60,000 nucleotides of DNA from Takakia lepidozioides (lineage: Eukaryota > Streptophyta > Takakiopsida > Takakiales > Takakiaceae). The stretch spans positions 37,989,053-38,049,052 of the forward strand of contig CM060732.1 of NCBI GenBank assembly GCA_030704615.1, given 5' to 3'. Positions within the stretch are counted from its first letter, which is position 1, and the number at the start of each line of letters is the position of its first letter. This document shows, in pieces, positions 53,681 to 60,000 of the stretch. The notes beneath the pieces were generated by a model, which worked only from the letters and a program-made list of their open reading frames with translations, ran no database searches and was not told where the DNA came from. A program made the position numbers and the translations under genes.

Positions 53681-55318
53681 GAGGGGGAGTTGACCCCTTC
53701 AGCAAAGTACGGGTTGCTGGTACACTGCGTGGCAGCACCAGGCGCCATAGCTGGGCCCGCGCAGGTACGACACAAGCGGCAGAGGCGACGGAGCCTGCTA
53801 TTATCCACTGGACCCGTGCCGGCGGCGGGCCAGTCACGCCGCGCCACATAGCGCTGGCCGCGGGGTATCGGTTTTAACCGCTGGATATTACGACGGACCC
53901 CGCCAGGGATTGTTGGTCCCTGGTACGGGTATTTTAAGGGGGGTTTTCTCCTTATGCCTTTGATTTCTTGTGCACTATTCATGGTGTTCTTCTTGCATGG
54001 GAATGAAGGCATGTTTTAGCAAAAGATAAGAAATGGTTGGTACCATTGGATAGGCCCCATTGAGGCCTTCAATTTGATATATATCCCGGGGCTTGTGAAA
54101 GCACGGCTCACCGGTGGATGCCACAGGCAGAGAGAGAGCCCAGAGACAGGGAGGAGAGAATTCTTGGTAGGGGTTCCACAAGGCAGAAGATGACATGTTC
54201 CAACTTCGTCCTAGGCTGGTTGCTTGCATAAATTAATCAGATTATATTGGAAGTAGGTGGAAGAGGCGCATGGAATGGACCCTAGGACCCACTGAATGTT
54301 TAATCATTATTTATACACCAGGGTGGCGATCAGATGAGAAACTGATGGGCAGCAGATTTCATTCATCCTGGCCCGGTGATTGTTTAAGTTGCTAATGCGT
54401 TATTGATTGGTTTAGTATAGGAATTTAGGGGCGCTCCCAAGTGGAGAGCGGTTCTCCAACGCTCCCGACATAAAGGACGTTTCCCTGGTACGATGATTAT
54501 CTATTTCTATGAATTTTCATGCATTTGTAGGAAGGTTTTAATTATTTGTTATTTATTATTCAGCAAGGTAATTCACCTTTAATAAGGGATTTTATCCAGG
54601 CCCCCTTAACTTAAAAACGGAAGTTTTAAATGAGGTATCGCCCCCTTCCGCCGAGGATATTTGAAGGCAAATACCCAACCGTTGGGGGGGCCTTGGGCCA
54701 AGGAACGGCCATTGTTTTACTAGATCTCGGGAATTACCTAGAGGTTTGAATTGTTATCATTCACCCGATGGACTGACCATTGAGGTTGAAACTTGGATCG
54801 CTCTAAGCAGGGGAGACTGACTTGGGAAAGCGGATCCGGTCCCTTCCTAGGAGGTAGGAAACTAATCCACCTTGGGATTTAGGGGGGGGCATTGGGCGGG
54901 AGATAGATGATCCCCGTCTCCTTGGGCTTGGGATTCGTTTTGTGAAGGGATTTGAAGGTTCGTCCCGGCTATAAGCGTGTTGGGAGTCCAGGCATGTAGA
55001 AAGTAGTAATAAACAAAGTCTTGGAAGGCAATTACGATTAAAGACGTAGAAAATCCATAAACAAAATGTAGGACTAGGAAACGCAAATCGCCCTATGAAG
55101 TGGAGTTGCTAAGCTTTGCTTTTCCGGTAGGAAGTTAGACTGTTTAGATCCATCCATAGCTGCCACATACCCCTGCACTTACCGCAGCTAGGAAGGCGGT
55201 TCGTTGAGCCCAACCTACACTGCAACTTGCCACGACCCCTTAGGCTAGTATGCCGTCACCCTGGCCGCGTGCGACCAGGGTTCGTCACAAGTGCATGCCA
55301 ACATTTCAGTAGCTCAGC
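53652..55318 (+). other. GC-rich start and leader of a gypsy relic, no ORF
   Basis: An abrupt change to GC-rich sequence at about 53660 ends the preceding exon. The first 250 bp are CpG-rich with a TATTTTAAGG motif near 53930, followed by an AT-richer leader. A hairpin CCCTGG-N10-CCAGGG lies near 55258. I take this as the 5' part (possibly LTR and leader) of the element whose pol follows, but no matching 3' LTR was found. Confidence 0.35.
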
Positions 55319-57547
55319 TTGGAAGTGCAAACCAACAGAGTGATAACTACACCTTGGGTATCTAAAAGACCTAAGATGATTAATGAGGGGAAAAACTTGT
55401 TGGGGGATGTGGTCAAGTCATTAGGCCCAGGGTTGTATGAGTATAACTCTAATTCCGATTGTCTTGAGTGGTTATATGGTAGGGAAGAAACCATGAATAT
55501 AATTCATGTGGAAGGAAAGACAATTACAGGTACGGAACTACCATTTTCAGAGAGAGAGATTTTGGTAGAGTTGTTCACAATCAACTCCGACCAAATTAGC
55601 ATGGATAATAGCACTCTCCCTCAGGACGAAAACCATGAGATCCTTGATCTCAGACTCATTGACGAAGACGAATTAGTACAGGACGTGTTGAGACAGTGTG
55701 CTCCGTCCATTCCCTCAACGGACAAATACTCCTGCACTGTCAGAACAAATCACGGAGTCAGAATTCATTTCTGAACCTAAGACTGAGCAGACAATAGATG
55801 GTGAAGGTAGGAGCTCAGTTGACTCTAGAGCAGGTCCTAGAGTACCAGGTTTTATTCAAAGAATTCCATCATGATTTTGCATGGTCCTATACTGAATTGA
55901 AGGGGATTCCTCCGTATATTGCAATGCATGCAATTCCTTTAGTCCGCGAAGACAGCGGGAGAGAAGGGTCAATCCAAATTTGGCCTTGCTAATCAAAACG
56001 GAAATTGAGAAATTATTAGCTGCTGGTTTTATCTTCCCTGTTGAAACTTCAGAATGGGTTTCACCAATGGTGATTGTAAGAAAGAAAATTGAAGGCTTGC
56101 GGGTCTGTGTGGACTTCCGTCCTCTCAACGATGTCACTCACAAAGATCATTTTCCGTTACCCTTTCTTGACTCCTTAGTAGAGAAAGCGGCAGGGAAAGA
56201 AATATATTCTTTCATGGATGGGTTTTCGGGATACAACCAAGTGTTTATTGATCCAAAAGATGTAATGAAGACGACTTTCACTTCTCCATGGGGCACTTTT
56301 GCTTATACATGCATGCCATCGGTCTATGCAACGCACCCCTGACCTTTCAAAGGGTGATGACCTATGCATTTTCCGAAATTGTTCGAAGGAACATGGCTAT
56401 ATTCTTAGATGATTTTTGTTGCCATGGAGAAATCCACAGTCACATCACTGCACTTCAAGAATGCTTTCTCAAATGCAGGGAGACTGGTATTTCCTTAAAC
56501 CCAATGAAATGTGTTTTTGCTGTTACCCATGGACTCTTGTTAGGCCATATTGTGTCCAAACCTGGAATTGCTACTGACCCATCCAAGGTCAAGGCTATTG
56601 CTCAACTTTTACCACCGGAAATAGTGTCAAAGGTCAGGAGTTTTTTAGGCCACGTAGGGTGGTACAAAAGATTCATGGGAAACTACGCCTTAGAGGCCAT
56701 CCCCTTGACCCGCTTATTAAGAAAGAACCAAGTTTTCTTATGGGATGCAGGATGCCAGCAAGCTTTTGAGAACCTGAAGCAGAAACTAATCTCAGCACCA
56801 GTTTTGGTAGCACCAGCCTGGGACAGACCTTTTCGTGTGTATGTTGATGCTTCAGCAGTTGCGGTTGGATGTGCTTTGTGTCAACCTGATACGAAAGGCC
56901 ATGATCATCCCATTGCTTTTGCCAGCCGTCAGCTTACATATGCAGAGTCAAACTATATTACAACTAAAAAAAAGGAATTGGCCATGATTTTTGTAGTACA
57001 AAAATATCGTCATTACGTCTTGGAGACACCATTCACCTTCTTTGTGGATCACATGGCATTACGCTATTTGATTAACAAACCAGATCTTTCAGGTCGCATT
57101 GCTAGATGGTTGATTCTGTGGCAAGAGTTTGACTACAAGGTGGTGTACAAACCCGGAAGACTAAACGCCCAAGCAGATCATTTCTCCAGACTCTCTGAAG
57201 AATTAGGAGATGAACCTATCGATGATGACTTTCCCAACGCATTCTTGTTCGCTATAGACACTGTTCCATCATGGTATGAACCTATAGCACACTACTTGAG
57301 CACCGTGAAATTCCCAGAGGGTTTGAACCATCATGAGAGACGAAAGATCAAAGTCCAGAGTATGAAATTTGGCCTATTGGGAGGACACTTATATCGGAGA
57401 GGACTAGAGGGTCTTTTGAGGAGATGTGTCACTATGGAAGAGGTTCCTCAGATATTGGAGGCTGCTCATGATAGTCTCTGCGGTGGTCACTTTGCGGGAA
57501 GGCTCACTACTCAAAAGGCTTTACGATCAGGATACTATATACCATGA
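55319..57547 (+). pseudogene. Ty3/gypsy pol relic: RT and RNase H, truncated in integrase
   Basis: Three frames together carry a pre-RT segment, the RT fingers and palm (EIEKLLAAGFIFPVE, VCVDFRPLND, FMDGFSGYNQV), the catalytic box as FLDDF rather than YIDD, and RNase H (VYVDASAVAVGCAL, FFVDHMALRYL). The start of the integrase zinc domain (HDSLCGGHFAG) follows, and a stop comes at 57547. There are frame changes near 55955 and near 56318 (where one base is missing before the conserved Gly-Leu). Gag, protease and the integrase core are missing. It may belong to the same family as the integrase relic at 3.0-4.0 kb, which it complements. Confidence 0.85.
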
Positions 57548-58450
57548 TAATTTCCTCTACTCTCTCACTCACATTGAAATGAGGTTAAAATGCTATTGAG
57601 TAACAAATGTATGAATATCTTTGAAATATGATGTTTTTTTGTAACCTTTCATATCTCACATTGTTAATAGTGTCAAATCAAATCTATCACATTGTTAATA
57701 GTGTCATTTCAAATTTATCACATTGTCAACAAATGAAACTAAGCTTAAAGATTGTCCAGAATTATACAAATTTTGTTTTCCATTGTAATGTATATATTAC
57801 AAAATGGATGTCACATAGTTCTGAGTTTAAACCCAACATGTATGATTTGGTATGATAATATGATAATCCCTTGCATTGACTATTGGTAAGAATGTGAGCA
57901 CACCCTTATATATACAACATACATTTTGTACTTTGCACGAGCAACTAACACCTACATATATATCGGGTAGTGATAGACTGTGACTAAGTGTGATAGGCTG
58001 TGATTGACTGTGACAGACTGTGTAAGGCTATATCGGGCTGTCTGAGAGCTCATCCCTGCCACTACATTCATTAGTCCAGAATATGCATGCGTAAATAATA
58101 AAACAACCACTAGTGGGTTTAAGCCAGATTTCACCCCCTTACATTATTTTAAGGCGCTGGTGCACTTTTCTTCCATGGAAAAAGTCATCATCTATACCTT
58201 GGGCTCTGACACAAAGACGCATTGTAGCCGAGTTTTTAGGACAAAGTACTTTCTCTCCTCCCTTGTCTCTCGAGGTCTCCGCCTATAGCTCACTGCTCAC
58301 AGGCCCACTTGGCTCTCTCTTAGAGTCATAAGAACGCTCCCCTCCAAGGCTACGTCCTCCCAAAATCCTAGATTTTATCTACCACTGGCGCCTTAGATAA
58401 TGGCTCATAACCCTTAGAGGGGTATAAATTGAATCTAATAGCTAAAGGTA
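57548..58450. other. 3' flank of gypsy relic, no gene
   Basis: AT-rich DNA with a short direct repeat (ATCACATTGTTAATAGTGTC, 57650-57720), then the GTGATAGACTGTG tract and ordinary sequence. No gene is seen. Confidence 0.4.
57960..58047. repeat. degenerate GACTGTGNTAGG tandem tract
   Basis: Imperfect units such as GTGATAGACTGTGACTAAGT and GTGATAGGCTGTGATTGACT resemble the tract at 3005-3130. Both tracts lie close behind a gypsy pol relic in its reading direction. Confidence 0.7.
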
Positions 58451-58504
58451 AGAATACCCCCCTTTAAGGGAATTTGCAGATGCATTGTCTGCTGGGTAAA
58501 ACGC

Positions 58505-58559
58505 CCCCGCCACGTGGCGGGGCGCAGATCCGTACGTAGCGGTCCAAGCCGTGGACCGC
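58505..58559. other. two adjacent GC hairpins, one with a G-box centre
   Basis: CCCCGCCACGTGGCGGGG (58505-58522) is a perfect 18-bp palindrome centred on CACGTG. It is followed by GCGGTCCA-N5-TGGACCGC (58539-58559). They lie in a GC-rich block (58500-58960) that could be an LTR. One 86-codon minus ORF (58957-58697) is not recognised. Confidence 0.6.
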
Positions 58560-59129
58560 TGCGATTAACGTCGGCGTCCGCCGGTCCGTCTCAGCTTTTG
58601 GTTATCCCACGGGTAAAGACCTGCCCTGCTCGCACGCTTCAGGGCCTCACGTCTAAGCCACGCGGCTGATGTACTTGATCTCAGTACGACTTAAGGTCAG
58701 CACTGGTGTCGCGCACCTCGCTTACGTAAGCTCCCCTTCAAGTCATAGATACTCGCTTTGATGCACGCGCCTAACTCCCAACCTGGCCGCCGGGCCAACT
58801 TGGAGCTTCGGCTGCTCACCGGGACATAACGGTCCCCCTTTAGCTCTTCCAAAAGACCCTCCACCAATTTGGGCCTAGTGGGAATTCCCTTTGGTAGATG
58901 GCAGTCCGGAATAGCTCCCCACTCCTTGGTCGCTTTCCGGCTCGCTCGCTTACTCACTAGTTTTTTGTCACCAACGGGCTTGCACCGTTCTCGGGGTTAC
59001 TACTCCCTATATATACTTCTGTGACTGTCCGCGGGGGTTTCACAAACAACCATGCTTTTTTATGGCGAACCACCACGAAGACCCTCGACTCCCGGTGATG
59101 AGTCGCGGTGAGTCTTGGCCCACCCACCA

Positions 59130-59645
59130 CGGCCCCATTGGACCGTGATGAGTCCCAAGACTCCCCACGACTCCCACCACGAGGTCTCCGCCCTATGGTG
59201 AGTCATATGCCACCCCCACTAAGTCCTGCTAAGCTACACCACCCCTTGTGGAGCCACCCCCATCGCAACCCGGTGTGCGGGGCTCCACCTAGTGAGCGCC
59301 TCCGCCTCCTTGAGTGCCTTGGGCACTCAAGGGCACTTCAGCCCCTCGTACCTATCGCTGCCACTGCCCCCACCACAGGGGCAGCCCCTCTTGTGTCCCG
59401 ACCCCCTGCCCTCAAGGCAAAGGGCCGCGACAACTGGGGCCCTGCTCCCCGTACGTCATGGCTGGGCCACGGCTGCCTCCACGCTTTTAGTAATCGAGTA
59501 CCTACTCTCTAGGCGCAACATCCGGGCTCGCGACCTTGGGCCAGCTGCTGTCAAGCGAAATTAGCCCCCCCAAACCCCAAGACAAAAAAAAATACAACCC
59601 ACCCTCCCCTAGGCCTCCATGGCTTGCTAGTGGGGGGGGGGGGGG
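59130..59645 (+). repeat. GC-rich dispersed repeat, copy 2, with G14 run
   Basis: The plus-strand translation (PPSERLRLLECL, MSASASLSAL, KGRDNWG) matches the minus-strand copy at 45888-46195. A 14-G run lies at 59632-59645. The remaining 59.65-60 kb shows no supported gene (one short ORF of 63 codons at 59705-59896). Confidence 0.65.
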
Positions 59646-60000
59646 TTAGCACATAGTGGCCTTATAGTGGCATTATATCATAGATCTAGCCTATTGGCCT
59701 GCCTTTGCCAGAGCTGGCTGTATTTCAAATTAGTAACCAAACACAAAGATTCTTTCTTCAAACAATTCAAATACAAGCCTCTATTGGTACCATTTTCAAT
59801 GGCTATGGAGTTCTTCTCCTTGTCAATTCTAGACATGAAATAGTGGGATTCCACAATGCACTCTCCTCTTTTGAAGAGCCTAAATCAGATTTTTAACTTC
59901 AAGCTTTGCTTGGAAAATAAATGAATCACAGGTAAGATGGGATCAACCTTTCTATGCGAGAGTGTTTGGGATGATGTATCGACTCCAAGTAATGGTACTA

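Noticed and set aside
58697-58957. Minus-strand 86-codon ORF
   Set aside because: Composition is dictated by GC-rich DNA and no family is recognised.

Overview
This is a transposon-rich nuclear window from a eukaryote of the green lineage. The only convincing host genes are two intron-containing AP2-type transcription factor genes. There is also a LysM receptor-kinase fragment, and LINE, copia, gypsy and MULE relics of plant type. A gypsy element carrying a cytosine-5 DNA methyltransferase has a published precedent in charophyte algae, so a large-genome streptophyte alga or another early-diverging streptophyte is my best guess. The species cannot be fixed from the sequence alone.

Layout. 1-4.0 kb: minus-strand gypsy relic, an integrase followed by a long decayed coiled-coil ORF in the env position. 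4.0-7.5 kb: mostly non-coding, with two GCGACGG hairpins and one unrecognised exon. 7.5-19.36 kb: the most striking object, an approximately 11.85-kb LTR retrotransposon. It encodes gag, then protease plus a DNMT3-like C5 methyltransferase, then (after one amber codon in a CARYYA readthrough context) reverse transcriptase, RNase H, integrase and a C-terminal PHD finger. It also contains a LysM receptor-kinase fragment and an unidentified ORF upstream of gag. 20.0-21.9 kb: an array of about 32 alternating palindromic hairpins. 22.0-23.9 kb: a roughly 525-bp tandem repeat. 25.3-33.0 kb: decayed minus-strand L1-type LINE.

35.2-41.7 kb: a head-to-head pair of double-AP2 genes. I could splice both completely with GT-AG introns and consistent phases: six exons and 294 aa on the minus strand, seven exons and 495 aa on the plus strand. 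They share a 0.9-kb intergenic region holding a tandem duplication. 42.3-45.05 kb: copia relic (minus). 45.5-50.4 kb: MULE/SWIM-type transposase relics (minus). 51.0-53.7 kb: an unrecognised multi-exon plus-strand gene with at least one frameshift. Thirteen or so copies of a 24-bp palindrome related to GTGAATGTCGTTGACGACAT are confined to non-coding DNA between 49.2 and 53.5 kb. 53.65-57.55 kb: a second gypsy relic, frameshifted and truncated. 57.55-60 kb: repeats, GC-rich hairpins and a dispersed repeat shared with 45.9-46.2 kb.

In the 7.5-19.4 kb element the parts suggest one polyprotein system. Gag would be made in bulk. The protease-methyltransferase ORF starts at an overlapping ATGA. A minority of ribosomes would read through the amber codon to make the polymerase, integrase and PHD part. 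A methylation writer and a chromatin reader therefore sit in the same precursor as the integration machinery.
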